The notes: a model not told the origin generated them from the letters alone. A DNA stretch of 64,000 bases from Mucilaginibacter segetis (GCF_016522075.1 NZ_JAEHFW010000001.1:2024206-2088205); one strand, 5' to 3'. Positions 25,123 to 34,084 are shown, counted from the first letter of the stretch. Translations and numbers: made by a program.

Positions 25123-26496
25123 TTAATATTCAGCAGCGCCAATATCAAAAGAATTACCGGATGGCCGCGCATTACCAAAATAATCAAAACTTATGCCGTA
25201 TGCTGAAACATCAGCACCTGCATCAATCAGGGGCGATGAAGCCTTCAGATGAAAATCCCCGCCGTTATAATTGGTTAACATAAGGGTATTAACATCGGTA
25301 TTTATATAGTTATTTAAGGCTGTAAGCTTTACGTCGTTGCTTATTTTATGAATAGCCAAACCTGACCCTGGTTTAATAATAACATTATTGATCACCGTGT
25401 TCATGGGAATAGTTTCAGAGTTCAATTTTATCCCATCTGCCGCGGGTTCAATTATAGTATTATTAATAAACCGGAAACCCGAACCCGGTGTATATCTCGA
25501 ATCAGCAAAAATGCCATTCGCACCCGCATTGATGATATAATTGTTAAACACCAGGTTGTCGCCAAAGCCAAGAACAATGATACCGTTACCCGGCGCGTTT
25601 TCAACAAGATTGTTATAGCATTTACCGCCTGTACCCTCGCCTATTTGTATGCCGTTATCCTGGGCGCTTGCAAAAGGTTTCAGTCCCGGAGATCTGACGG
25701 TATTATTATACACCTCGCACCCGGAAATGGCGCCGCCAACCTGTATGCCCTCGCAACCTGTAGAATCGGTAAGGTTTTGATAAATCTTCAAATTCAATAC
25801 ATCATGCGGTAAAGCAATACCGCATTCAAGTGAAACCCCTTCGGCATAAAAAGAATTCCCTACATAAAACCCTTCTCCGCCCGTTTGGTGAACATAGTTA
25901 TCATGCAGGGTAATGTTTTGCATGGTAAAATGACCTCGCTGTGTAGCAATATCACAGGATGGATCTGTTTTAGCCATTATGCCCGCAAAGCCACTGTTAC
26001 GTACCTCAACATTTGCTATCTCAAAATCTGAACTAAGATCGTCTATCGTCATCCCGATATTACCCCCGTTTACATCAAACCCGTATTTAATACCCGCAGT
26101 ACCATTGCCCAGTACTTTAAAAAAACGGCAGTTTTGAGTCTTAAAAGCATAAGACGCGGTTACGGCAGTAGAAAAGGTAACCTTACCACCCTTATTCCTA
26201 ATTATAATTGGCTTACCGGCCGTACCTTTAAAATTCTTTAACAGTAACGATCCCCTGGTACCTGCCGGAATACATATAACAGAACCCGGTGGTATATCAG
26301 TCCCGTCAACAAACCATTCCGAAGGTTGAACGGTATAGGTACACTTTACAACATCAACGCTGTTTGAGTTAGTATTGGTAGTGTCCGAATTTGAACTTTG
26401 TGGTTGTTCAATTATATTTTTAGTACACATCACAAAGGACGATGCTATCCATATAACTGCTATCCCGCACAGTAGATATCTTTTCATTCTTCTCAT
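25123..26496 (-). CDS. Right-handed parallel beta-helix lipoprotein
   Basis: A 457-aa exported protein. A signal peptide ends at a lipobox-like FVMC (Cys24), so it is probably surface or periplasmic membrane-anchored; a Ser/Asn/Thr-rich linker follows. From about residue 95 there are repeated short beta-helix coils (KVLGNG, IANVEVRNSGFAGI, GNGIIVLGFGDNLVFNN, GANGIFADSR), as in pectate-lyase-type and surface polysaccharide-acting proteins. It ends in SFDIGAAEY, a common C-terminus of such proteins. No catalytic triad can be picked out. The ATG three codons in (26487) is an equally good start. A lone gene. Confidence 0.85.
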   Translation of the reverse strand: MRRMKRYLLCGIAVIWIASSFVMCTKNIIEQPQSSNSDTTNTNSNSVDVVKCTYTVQPSEWFVDGTDIPPGSVICIPAGTRGSLLLKNFKGTAGKPIIIRNKGGKVTFSTAVTASYAFKTQNCRFFKVLGNGTAGIKYGFDVNGGNIGMTIDDLSSDFEIANVEVRNSGFAGIMAKTDPSCDIATQRGHFTMQNITLHDNYVHQTGGEGFYVGNSFYAEGVSLECGIALPHDVLNLKIYQNLTDSTGCEGIQVGGAISGCEVYNNTVRSPGLKPFASAQDNGIQIGEGTGGKCYNNLVENAPGNGIIVLGFGDNLVFNNYIINAGANGIFADSRYTPGSGFRFINNTIIEPAADGIKLNSETIPMNTVINNVIIKPGSGLAIHKISNDVKLTALNNYINTDVNTLMLTNYNGGDFHLKASSPLIDAGADVSAYGISFDYFGNARPSGNSFDIGAAEY

Positions 26497-26686
26497 TTAA
26501 CCCGATTGAAAGCCATCGGGATTATACGTTGTTTTTTATATTTTGTTACTTCGTAAACCCATCGCTGCCGTTAATTTTTGCTGCTCCAAACCCGCGGTAA
26601 TTGTCTGAACCCGAATTTATAGAATTTAAGAATTAACAGAATAACACAATATATCCTCCAACACAATAGCCATAACTTTTTGTCTT

Positions 26687-26770
26687 ATCTCTTGATTCCT
26701 ATCTCTTGATTCATGCCTATTCCCGTTCCTTGATTCCTGTCTCTTAATTCCCGTCTCTTGATTCTTGTCT
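26687..26770. repeat. Degenerate tandem repeat, about five units of 14-21 bp
   Basis: Consecutive units built on TCTCTTGATTCCTRTC: 26687-26700, 26701-26717, about 26718-26738, 26739-26752, 26753-26768. They fill the gap between the beta-helix gene and mce. The 26497-26686 part of the gap shows no other feature. Confidence 0.7.
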
Positions 26771-27172
26771 TTATTTCATCTCCTGGCACAACTCCACCAA
26801 TACACCGTTACAACTTTTAGGATGAATAAAACACACCATCTTATTATCCGCTCCGGGCTTCGGTTTATCGTTAAGCAAAATAAACCCGGCAGCTTTTAAC
26901 CTATCCATCTCTGCCTCAATATCATCTACCGCAAAAGCTATGTGATGGACACCCTCCCCCTTTTTAGCGATGAATTTGGCAATAGGGCTATCAGGTGAGG
27001 TAGCTTCAAGCAGTTCAATTTTATTGGGACCGCTTTGTAAAAATGCGGTTTTAACACCTTCTGTAAGTACATCCTCTATCTTATACACTGTTGTATCTAA
27101 TAGTTTTTCATATATATTTCGGGCGCTTTGCAGGTTGCTTACCGCTATACCGATATGCTCTATCTTATCCAT
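26771..27172 (-). CDS. mce: Methylmalonyl-CoA epimerase
   Basis: Vicinal-oxygen-chelate metalloenzyme that interconverts (R)- and (S)-methylmalonyl-CoA in propionate metabolism; 133 aa. IEHIGIAVSNLQSARNIYEKLL and GEGVHHIAFAVDDIEAEMDRLKAAGF give the two paired beta-alpha-beta modules; metal ligands His (IEHIGIAV), His (HHIAFAV) and Glu (LVELCQ) are present. The shorter start at MDKIEHIG is chosen, as the 12 upstream codons are not family-like and overlap a promoter-like TATTTG. Confidence 0.93.
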   Translation of the reverse strand: MDKIEHIGIAVSNLQSARNIYEKLLDTTVYKIEDVLTEGVKTAFLQSGPNKIELLEATSPDSPIAKFIAKKGEGVHHIAFAVDDIEAEMDRLKAAGFILLNDKPKPGADNKMVCFIHPKSCNGVLVELCQEMK

Positions 27173-27246
27173 GTCCAAATATTGTAAATAAATGGCATCT
27201 AAATGCAATTTATAGCTGTACGAAGCTATAAAAGTAAAACTTTACG

Positions 27247-27254
27247 TATATTTG
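27247..27254 (+). promoter_or_regulatory. Bacteroidota -7 promoter box for the isc genes
   Basis: TATATTTG, exact consensus, 20 nt before the iscS ATG. Confidence 0.55.
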
Positions 27255-27274
27255 TATTGTTAATTTTTTAATAC

Positions 27275-28486
27275 ATGAACATTCCAATTTACTTAGATAA
27301 TAATGCTACAACACCTATGGATCCACGGGTGCTGGAAGCTATGCTGCCTTATTTTAACGAAAAGTTTGGTAATGCGGCAAGCCGTAACCATCCGTTCGGC
27401 TGGGTAGCAGAAGAAGGTGTTGATTACGCCCGCGAACAAGTGGCTAAACTGATAGGTGCAAGCGAGAAAGAGATCATCTTTACTTCGGGTGCTACTGAGT
27501 CTGATAACCTGGCCATCAAAGGTGTATTTGAAATGTATAAAGAGAAAGGCAATCATATCATTACTACTGTTACCGAACATAAGGCAGTATTGGATGCCTG
27601 CAAACATGTGGAAAAGCTTGGCGGTAAGGTAACCTACCTGCCCGTTAAAGTGGACGGCATTGTTGACCTTGATGTATTAGAGGCAGCCATGACGCCTGAA
27701 ACCATTTTGGTTTCCATTATGTATGGCAATAACGAGATTGGCGTAATACAGCCAATAAAAGAGATTGCTGCCATTGCACATAAACATGGCGCTTTATTTA
27801 TGACAGATGCTACACAGGCTGTTGGTAAGATACCCGTTGATGTAAATACTGACGGAATTGATCTTTTAGCTTTATCGGCACATAAAATATACGGCCCTAA
27901 AGGCGTTGGTGCTTTATACGTAAGGCGTAAAGGCCCGAGGGTGAAAGTTACCGCACAAATGGATGGCGGAGGTCACGAACGCGGCATGCGCTCAGGTACT
28001 TTGAATGTACCGGGTATTGTAGGCTTAGGAAAAGCCTGCGAAATAGCCGGACAAGAAATGGAAAGCGAAGCAAAACGCCTTTCAACTTTGCGCGATAAAC
28101 TGGAAGCTTCACTTACCCAACTGGACGAGAGCTATGTTAACGGTAACGTTGAACATCGCTTACCGCATGTGGCCAATATTTCTTTTAAATATGTGGAAGG
28201 CGAAGGTTTAATGATGGCCATGAAAGATCTGGCAGTATCATCAGGTTCTGCCTGTACTTCAGCTTCTTTAGAGCCATCTTATGTTTTAAAAAGCCTTGGT
28301 TTGTCAGATGATCTGGCGCATTCGTCTATTCGCTTTGGCTTAGGCAGATTCACTACCGAAGAAGAAGTTGATTACGCCATTGAGGTAACCAAAAAAGCGG
28401 TTACTCACCTTCGCGAACTTTCACCGCTATGGGAAATGTTTAAAGAAGGGATTGACCTTGACTCGATTGAGTGGGCAGAACACTAA
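27275..28486 (+). CDS. iscS: Cysteine desulfurase
   Basis: PLP enzyme that releases sulphur from cysteine for iron-sulphur clusters and thio-modifications; 403 aa, IscS type. Key residues: [13 protein letters not shown] at the N-terminus, [11 protein letters not shown], His102 (TEHKAVLD), Lys204 ([10 protein letters not shown]) as PLP lysine, and Cys327 in [10 protein letters not shown] as the persulphide cysteine. iscU and iscA follow on the same strand. No IscR regulator or hscBA/fdx is present in the window. Confidence 0.96.
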   Translation: MNIPIYLDNNATTPMDPRVLEAMLPYFNEKFGNAASRNHPFGWVAEEGVDYAREQVAKLIGASEKEIIFTSGATESDNLAIKGVFEMYKEKGNHIITTVTEHKAVLDACKHVEKLGGKVTYLPVKVDGIVDLDVLEAAMTPETILVSIMYGNNEIGVIQPIKEIAAIAHKHGALFMTDATQAVGKIPVDVNTDGIDLLALSAHKIYGPKGVGALYVRRKGPRVKVTAQMDGGGHERGMRSGTLNVPGIVGLGKACEIAGQEMESEAKRLSTLRDKLEASLTQLDESYVNGNVEHRLPHVANISFKYVEGEGLMMAMKDLAVSSGSACTSASLEPSYVLKSLGLSDDLAHSSIRFGLGRFTTEEEVDYAIEVTKKAVTHLRELSPLWEMFKEGIDLDSIEWAEH

Positions 28487-28492
28487 TTAAAT

Positions 28493-28590
28493 ATGCAGAT
28501 GTGCGTATGTGCAGATGCTGAATTATAAAAACAAATAATTACAAGTAAGGGGTTTTCACTTTTTACTTTCAACTTTTGACTTAATACTTA
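28493..28590. repeat. Low-complexity intergenic repeat between iscS and iscU
   Basis: Two near copies of TGCAGATG (28493-28520) followed by a pyrimidine-rich run of TTTTCACTTTTTACTTTCAA type (28552-28575). It is similar in style to the repeat blocks at 26687 and 29010. Confidence 0.45.
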
Positions 28591-28595
28591 AAGAT

Positions 28596-29009
28596 ATGGC
28601 TTATTCAGATAAAGTAATTGATCATTACACTAACCCCCGCAATGTGGGCACGTTAGATAAAAGCAGCCACAAAGTAGGCACAGGCCTTGTAGGTGCTCCT
28701 GAGTGCGGCGACGTTATGCGCCTGCAGATACAGGTTGATGAGAACAACATCATTACCGATGCTAAATTCAAAACATTTGGTTGCGGTTCAGCTATCGCTT
28801 CATCATCATTAGCTACCGAGTGGCTTAAAGGCAAAACTGTAGATGATGCTATGAAGATTGACAATATGGATATTGTTGAAGAACTGGCTTTACCTCCGGT
28901 AAAAATACACTGCTCAGTTTTGGCAGAAGATGCTATAAAGGCAGCTATCAACGATTTCCGTGTAAAAAACGGCATGGAGCCCATAGCTCTTGAAAAAACA
29001 CATCACTAA
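28596..29009 (+). CDS. iscU: Iron-sulphur cluster assembly scaffold IscU
   Basis: Scaffold on which 2Fe-2S clusters are built from IscS sulphur; 137 aa. The three cluster cysteines lie in APECGDVM (Cys37), FGCGSAIASSS and KIHCSVLAEDAIKAAI. The LPPVKIHC segment is the chaperone-recognition motif (usually LPPVK), retained although hscA is not nearby. The 109-bp gap to iscS is larger than in enterobacteria and holds repeats. Confidence 0.96.
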   Translation: MAYSDKVIDHYTNPRNVGTLDKSSHKVGTGLVGAPECGDVMRLQIQVDENNIITDAKFKTFGCGSAIASSSLATEWLKGKTVDDAMKIDNMDIVEELALPPVKIHCSVLAEDAIKAAINDFRVKNGMEPIALEKTHH

Positions 29010-29126
29010 TTAGTACCAAGTACATAGTATCAGGTATCATGATACTGTGTATAAGGATGTTAAATTTGAGATAGTAGTTTGTATTAATATTTATGTTGAT
29101 ACTTGCTACTTGATACTAACTACTAT
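29010..29126. repeat. Imperfect inverted repeat of TAGTATCA / TGATACTT units between iscU and iscA
   Basis: The left half (29010-29048) carries AGTACCAAGTACATAGTATCAGG; the right half (29093-29126) carries TGATACTTGCTACTTGATACT, roughly its reverse complement. The arms could fold in the iscU-iscA transcript. Confidence 0.5.
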
Positions 29127-29131
29127 ATAAC

Positions 29132-29458
29132 ATGGTAACTGTAACTGATAAAGCAAAATCTAAAATTGAACACCTGATGCAAGACAGCGGGCTGGATGCC
29201 TCCTATTTTTTGCGTGTGTCTGTTCAAGGTGGTGGTTGCTCCGGTTTATCTTACAATCTTGATTTTGATAACGAAGAAAAAAAGGGCGACCAATTTTTCG
29301 AGGATAAAGGCGTGCGCTTTGCGCTTGATATGAAATCCTTCCTTTACCTGGCCGGCACTGAACTTGATTTTAGCGACGGATTAAACGGCAAGGGATTTAA
29401 CTTCCACAACCCTAATGCTACCCGTACATGCGGTTGCGGCGAAAGTTTTTCTGTATAG
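29132..29458 (+). CDS. iscA: Iron-sulphur cluster assembly protein IscA (HesB family)
   Basis: A-type carrier that delivers clusters to target proteins; 108 aa. The conserved cysteines are in GGGCSGLSY (about residue 36) and in the C-terminal TRTCGCGESFSV. Third gene of the isc group, ended by a clear terminator. Context supports IscA rather than ErpA or SufA. Confidence 0.93.
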   Translation: MVTVTDKAKSKIEHLMQDSGLDASYFLRVSVQGGGCSGLSYNLDFDNEEKKGDQFFEDKGVRFALDMKSFLYLAGTELDFSDGLNGKGFNFHNPNATRTCGCGESFSV

Positions 29459-29480
29459 TAATATTTCATATATAAATATT

Positions 29481-29508
29481 AAAGGGCTCCGTTAAACGGG
29501 GCCTTTTT
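29481..29508 (+). terminator. Intrinsic terminator of the isc genes
   Basis: 13-bp stem (29481-29493 with 29494-29506, two G-U pairs) with a T-run, 22 bp after iscA. Confidence 0.8.
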
Positions 29509-29552
29509 AGTTTAGATAAAAACGGCTATATTTATTTATAGCTTAAATAAAC

Positions 29553-30287
29553 TTGAAAAAACAATTACTCTTTTTATTTATAATTATCAGCATATGCAAG
29601 AATTCGTCAGCCCAAAATCAACTTAGGTCTATCGAAGAATTAACCAAGGACACTTCTGGATGGGGAATACTTAAAAGTGAGGTTAATGCAGCAAATAATA
29701 AATGCGAAATATTGCCGGCAAAAGTTGAGCAGGCAAAGCAAGCATTACAACAAACTCAGGTAACCACTCATTCTATAATGGGAGCACTTATTTACTTTAC
29801 CGGAGGAATATTAATTGATAATGGATGGATCCGTTTACTAGGCTCGGGAAGTGATAAACTGAGCAGAAGTTTACCGGGATGGAATAAGGGCAAAACATTT
29901 AAGGAATACGGAGAAAGCCCCGGATACTTATTCATAGGAGACGACGCCATTGGAGGTTTTTTTGCAATTAATGGGGGTACTTTGGGAACAGATTTAGGTA
30001 ATATTTATTATTTGGCTCCGGAAACACTAAAGTGGCAAAGCTTAAATATGGGTTATTATGATTTTTTTCAATTTTGCCTCAATGGAGATTTGAACACTTT
30101 CTATAAAAAATACAGATGGAAAAATTGGGAAAAAGATATAAGCAAGTTAAATGGTGATAAGGTGTATAACTTCTATCCTTATTTATGGTCTGCCGAGGGA
30201 CAGGACATGAAAAAGATATTCCGAAATATTGTATCTATAGAGGAACAATATAATTTTAATATAGAAGCGATGAAAAAGATAAAATAA
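29553..30287 (+). CDS. DUF2625 family protein with signal peptide
   Basis: A 244-aa protein. It opens with TTG and a Sec signal peptide (KKQLLFLFIIISICKNSSA, cleavage before QNQ). The remainder has the DUF2625 hallmarks: QVTTHSIMGALIYFTGGILIDNGWIRLLGSGS, RSLPGWNKG, DDAIGGFFAINGGTLG, YYLAPETLKW and FYKKYRWKNWE. The family's function is unknown; most members are cytosolic, so the exported form here is of some note. A terminator follows directly. Confidence 0.85.
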   Translation: MKKQLLFLFIIISICKNSSAQNQLRSIEELTKDTSGWGILKSEVNAANNKCEILPAKVEQAKQALQQTQVTTHSIMGALIYFTGGILIDNGWIRLLGSGSDKLSRSLPGWNKGKTFKEYGESPGYLFIGDDAIGGFFAINGGTLGTDLGNIYYLAPETLKWQSLNMGYYDFFQFCLNGDLNTFYKKYRWKNWEKDISKLNGDKVYNFYPYLWSAEGQDMKKIFRNIVSIEEQYNFNIEAMKKIK

Positions 30288-30324
30288 ATTTTCGGTATAG
30301 TAATAATACATTAATACAGATATT

Positions 30325-30362
30325 AAAAAGGTTGATTATATTTATATGGTCAACCTTTTTTG
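30325..30362 (+). terminator. Intrinsic terminator after the DUF2625 gene
   Basis: Perfect 11-bp stem (30325-30335 with 30350-30360), 14-nt loop, then T-rich. It contains the ATG at 30346, which is therefore not a start codon. Confidence 0.8.
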
Positions 30363-30369
30363 TTTTACT

Positions 30370-30822
30370 ATGGAAAACAGACCGCTTGTTATATTAGGCA
30401 GCAATCGTAAAAATAGTCTTACAGAGGCCATCACCCGCAAAGCGCTCAAGCAAAAAGAATTTGATCTCATCGATCTGCTCGATTATGAAATAGCCCATTA
30501 TAATTACGATGCCCACTACCCCGTCGGCGATCAGTTCGACGAAGTGATTTCACAGGTACTTTTGTATGATAATCTGATTTTCGCAACGCCTGTGTACTGG
30601 TACAGTATGAGTGGCGTAATGAAGGTTTTTTTTGATCGTCTTACGGATCTTATCACGATACAAAAAGATACTGGCCGACAGCTTCATGGTAAAAATGCCA
30701 TCATTATAGCGGTAGGTGCCGATCCGGAAATACCCGAAGGTTTCGAGATCCCCTTTAAACACACGGCTGCCTATTTAGGCATCAATTATCAGGGATGTAC
30801 CTATTATCCAACTAAAAGCTAA
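30370..30822 (+). CDS. NADPH-dependent FMN reductase / flavodoxin-fold protein
   Basis: A 150-aa flavodoxin-like oxidoreductase. VILGSNRKNSLTEAITRKAL is the FMN phosphate loop; the flavin-side loop is FATPVYWYSMSGVMKVFFDRLTD (about residue 78), a hallmark of the NAD(P)H-dependent FMN reductase group. The start is placed at MENRPLV because the earlier ATG lies inside a terminator hairpin. It is short compared with most members (about 180-200 aa), lacking part of the C-terminus. Substrate unknown. Confidence 0.82.
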   Translation: MENRPLVILGSNRKNSLTEAITRKALKQKEFDLIDLLDYEIAHYNYDAHYPVGDQFDEVISQVLLYDNLIFATPVYWYSMSGVMKVFFDRLTDLITIQKDTGRQLHGKNAIIIAVGADPEIPEGFEIPFKHTAAYLGINYQGCTYYPTKS

Positions 30823-30866
30823 AAACGCTTAGTAATCCGCCGCCTTAATGCAGCAACTAATTTCAT

Positions 30867-31045
30867 GTTCCGTTACGGAAAAAGCGGAACACTTTCATGT
30901 AAAATATAAAGCATTATTAATTAGACTATTACCTGACTTTATGTAAAGTACAGCTAAAATAAAAGCACCAAAATAAAAATGTTAACTAACTAAACGTCAG
31001 AGTGTTCCGCTTGTTCCGTTTTATATATACGCACACGCGGAACAC
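30867..31045. repeat. Intergenic cluster of GTTCCG / CGGAAC repeats
   Basis: The 303-bp gap before fadD holds GCGGAACAC at 30884-30892 and 31037-31045, its reverse complement GTGTTCCGC at 31002-31010, and GTTCCGTT at 30867-30874 and 31013-31020. CATGTAAAATA occurs at 30896-30906 and 31081-31091. No gene is seen in the gap. Confidence 0.6.
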
Positions 31046-31093
31046 CCAAACAACACACCTTATAAAGTTATTTTTAATTGCATGTAAAATAAT

Positions 31094-31101
31094 TAGCTTT
31101 G
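31094..31101 (+). promoter_or_regulatory. Bacteroidota -7 promoter box for fadD
   Basis: TAGCTTTG, exact consensus. It overlaps the TTG at 31099, so the ATG at 31126 (24 nt downstream) is the better start. Confidence 0.55.
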
Positions 31102-31125
31102 TTTAACAAACCTGATATAAACTTA

Positions 31126-33039
31126 ATGAATAGCATAGCTGAGCAATCAACTATACCGGGGCTCATCCGTAATATTGTTGCTAACATCCATCCAGATACC
31201 CACACCTTTATGAAACATAAAGTAAAGGACACATGGGTTGATATATCTTATAAAGAAGCTATTGAGAAAATAGATGCCATATCGGCCTGGTTCCTGGATA
31301 TAGGTATAAAAAAAGGTGACCGGCTGGCATTGATCATTGAAAATGGGCCGGATTATGTGTATTACGACCAGGCCCTGCAGCAGATAGGTGCTGTAAACAC
31401 CTCTATATATCCTACCCTTTCCGAAACCGAAATAGAATATATTTTAAATGATTCGGAAGCACGAACTATTATCACGGGCAATCCGTTTTTATGTCGTAAA
31501 GTATTAAAAATTGCCAATAACTGCCCTTCGCTTATCCGGGTAATACCCGCCTTTGAAGACTTTGAAAAATACACCGAAAAGCTGAACCTGAATGCAGGTG
31601 TAATCAGCTTTAAAAAAGTGATTGAAGAGGGTTTGGAATGTGTGGAGAAATACCGTACTGCCATTAACGCGGCACGTGAAGCCATTTTACCGTCGGATCT
31701 TTCTTGTCTTATTTATACTTCAGGTACAACAGGCACACCTAAAGGCGTAATGCTAACACATTATAACCTTACCGAAAACTGTAAGGTAAGTTTAGTGCAG
31801 ATACCAATCATTGAAAAAACGGATATGTTTTTGTCGTTTTTGCCTTTATCGCACGTATTTGAGCGTACAGCCACCTATTATATCTGCATGAATAAAGGTT
31901 GTACCATTGCCTTTGCCCAAAGCCTTGAATTGCTTGCCCGTAATATGGCCGAAGTTAAACCCACCGTAATGTGCTGTGTACCTCGTTTGCTGGAGCGCAT
32001 ACACGATAAGGCTATAAAAAACGGCATGGACGCTGGTGGCATAAAAACCAAGATATTTACCTGGGCACTCAAGATTGGTCGCGAGGTTCGCTTATTGAAC
32101 GAAGCAGGTAAAAGCCCCGGCATAATTTTAGCCACCCAGCTAAAACTGGCGGATAAATTGGTTTTCAGTAAAATAAAAGAAAAAACCGGCGGCAGGTTAA
32201 AAGTTTTATTATCTGGCGGTGGTGCCTTACCCAAAAATATTGGTGAGTTTTTTGGTGATATCGGTATTAAACTGCTGGAAGGATTCGGGTTAACAGAAAC
32301 TTCGCCGGTAATGTCCGTTACCGAAAACGACCGTATTATTTATGGTACCGTGGGCCGAATTATCCCGGGGATTGAGGTAGCTATTCAAAATGTAGATACC
32401 CATAAAATATACACTATACAAACGCACGATAATTTTAAACCTGAATTTGAATCGGAAGAAGGAGAAATTATAGTACGCGGGCATTGCGTAATGAAGGGTT
32501 ACTGGCGCAAACCCGAAGAAACGTCCGCGGTTATAGATCAGGAAGGATGGTTCCACACAGGCGATATAGGTCGCTTTTATCGGGGCAACCTCCAGATTAC
32601 CGACAGGTTGAAAAACATGATCGTTAATGCTTATGGCAAAAACGTGTATCCTACACCGGTGGAGAATACGTACTTAAAAAGTCCGAAAATTGAACAGGTA
32701 TTTTTAGTAGGCGACAAACGCGATTATATAACGGCCCTGCTTGTGCCCGGAAGAGAGCTTTTGCAGGAGACCTTTAAACTGGGTGATGATTTCTTTGAAA
32801 AACCTGACCAGTTTATAGAGGATGAGGAAATTATAAATTGGATAGCACAGGACGTCAGGAAATACGCCGTAGAACTTGCTAAATTTGAACGTATAAAATC
32901 CTTTAAATTAAAACGTAAACCGTTTAGCATGGAGGAAGGTGAAATAACCCCCACCCTTAAGGCAAAGCGTAAGGTGATCGAAAAAAATTATGCCCAGGCT
33001 ATTGATGAAATGTATATGCAGGAAACCGAAGCGGATTAA
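31126..33039 (+). CDS. fadD: Long-chain fatty acid--CoA ligase (AMP-binding)
   Basis: Adenylate-forming enzyme that activates fatty acids with ATP and CoA; 637 aa, the long (about 600-650 aa) bacterial form related to FadD15. Motifs: YTSGTTGTPKGVMLTHYN (ATP loop), LLSGGGALPKNIGEFF, EGFGLTETSPVMS, GWFHTGDIGRF and DRLKNMIVNAYGKNVYP (hinge). The C-terminal acyl-CoA lysine region is FKLKRKPFSMEEGEITPTLKAKRKVIEKN. It starts at ATG 31126, after a promoter box. The stop overlaps the convergent kelch gene by 4 nt. Confidence 0.93.
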   Translation: MNSIAEQSTIPGLIRNIVANIHPDTHTFMKHKVKDTWVDISYKEAIEKIDAISAWFLDIGIKKGDRLALIIENGPDYVYYDQALQQIGAVNTSIYPTLSETEIEYILNDSEARTIITGNPFLCRKVLKIANNCPSLIRVIPAFEDFEKYTEKLNLNAGVISFKKVIEEGLECVEKYRTAINAAREAILPSDLSCLIYTSGTTGTPKGVMLTHYNLTENCKVSLVQIPIIEKTDMFLSFLPLSHVFERTATYYICMNKGCTIAFAQSLELLARNMAEVKPTVMCCVPRLLERIHDKAIKNGMDAGGIKTKIFTWALKIGREVRLLNEAGKSPGIILATQLKLADKLVFSKIKEKTGGRLKVLLSGGGALPKNIGEFFGDIGIKLLEGFGLTETSPVMSVTENDRIIYGTVGRIIPGIEVAIQNVDTHKIYTIQTHDNFKPEFESEEGEIIVRGHCVMKGYWRKPEETSAVIDQEGWFHTGDIGRFYRGNLQITDRLKNMIVNAYGKNVYPTPVENTYLKSPKIEQVFLVGDKRDYITALLVPGRELLQETFKLGDDFFEKPDQFIEDEEIINWIAQDVRKYAVELAKFERIKSFKLKRKPFSMEEGEITPTLKAKRKVIEKNYAQAIDEMYMQETEAD

Positions 33040-34049
33040 TCATCCAGTAATTTATTAGGTGTAAATTTCCAGAAATCGGCATAACCGCCGCGGTTACCTG
33101 TGCCTATGTAGCCAATACCGTCAATAGCAAAGCTTACCAGGTCGGATCGTGGAGAGCCCTCAAAATTGGTATTTTTTGTCCAGGTATCGGTTAAACTGTT
33201 ATATTTATAAGAGTCGCCCAATGGTGAAGTGGCACTTTCACCAAAGCAAACAAAAGCTTTATTACCTATCACAAACTGTCCGCTAAAAACACGGGGAGTA
33301 CCGATAAAGTTGGCTTTTTGCACCCATTTATCTGTACCAGGATCGTACTGCCAAAAATCACTGTTCAGCTTATTTATATTTGAACCACCCAGGCCTACGT
33401 AGCCCTTACCATTACAGGCAAAACCAACATTACCAAAACTCCCCCCACCCGGATAATCTGCTACTCGTGTCCATCTGTCGGCAGACACATCATATTTCCA
33501 AAGATCCTTATAATCAGCTTCGTAGTTATAATCGGTACCTAAACCCATATAGCCAAAACCATTTATCTCAAAGGCAACGGTATTTTCCCGTTCAACACCA
33601 CCAAAGTCCGCTTTTCGCGTCCATTTGTCTGTAGCGGGATCGTACTCGTAAAATTCAACGGTCTGCGGCGAGTTACCATTGGTTAGCCCTTTAATACCAT
33701 AACCTGTACCGACATAGCCCTTATTATTTATACTAAACCCTTTAATATATTCGGATGCCTGACCGGGATAATCAGCCTTTCTTGTCCATTTATCTGTTGC
33801 AGGGTCATATTCCCAAAAGTCGCTCAAATAGGCAAAACCTGCATCCTGCGTTGCATGGCCGCCTAATATATATCCCTTGCTGCCAATAGTAAAGCCAAAA
33901 GCACGGGCACGGCCGCCTCCTGTAAAATCTCCCAGTTGTTTCCACAAACCCGGAATGCCGTTTTTGGTAGGCGGATTAAAGGGTTGCTTTTTGCAAGAGA
34001 GTAATACTACAGCCAAAAACATGAAATAAATAATGTGATATGGCTTCAT
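33036..34049 (-). CDS. Kelch-repeat beta-propeller lipoprotein
   Basis: A 337-aa exported protein. The signal peptide ends at the lipobox VVLLSC (Cys19). About six kelch repeats follow, each with the pattern GxGYxxxG ... DxWxYDPxTDKWTRKADYPG, making one six-bladed propeller. Kelch-propeller lipoproteins of unknown role are frequent in Bacteroidota. It is adjacent to the CAT-like gene (35 bp away, same strand), and its stop overlaps fadD convergently. No enzyme motif was seen. Confidence 0.88.
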   Translation of the reverse strand: MKPYHIIYFMFLAVVLLSCKKQPFNPPTKNGIPGLWKQLGDFTGGGRARAFGFTIGSKGYILGGHATQDAGFAYLSDFWEYDPATDKWTRKADYPGQASEYIKGFSINNKGYVGTGYGIKGLTNGNSPQTVEFYEYDPATDKWTRKADFGGVERENTVAFEINGFGYMGLGTDYNYEADYKDLWKYDVSADRWTRVADYPGGGSFGNVGFACNGKGYVGLGGSNINKLNSDFWQYDPGTDKWVQKANFIGTPRVFSGQFVIGNKAFVCFGESATSPLGDSYKYNSLTDTWTKNTNFEGSPRSDLVSFAIDGIGYIGTGNRGGYADFWKFTPNKLLDD

Positions 34050-34084
34050 CTTTTAAATATCATGATTTTAGCATTATATTTTTA

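Noticed and set aside
26687..26770. Possible CRISPR or insertion-sequence end
   Set aside because: Units abut without spacers, are degenerate, and no transposase or terminal inverted repeat is present.
30346..30369. Longer N-terminus (MVNLFCFT) of the flavoprotein
   Set aside because: These codons lie inside a perfect terminator hairpin and its T-run.
30867..31045. Possible CRISPR array before fadD
   Set aside because: The repeated elements are only 8-11 bp, occur in both orientations and have irregular spacing.
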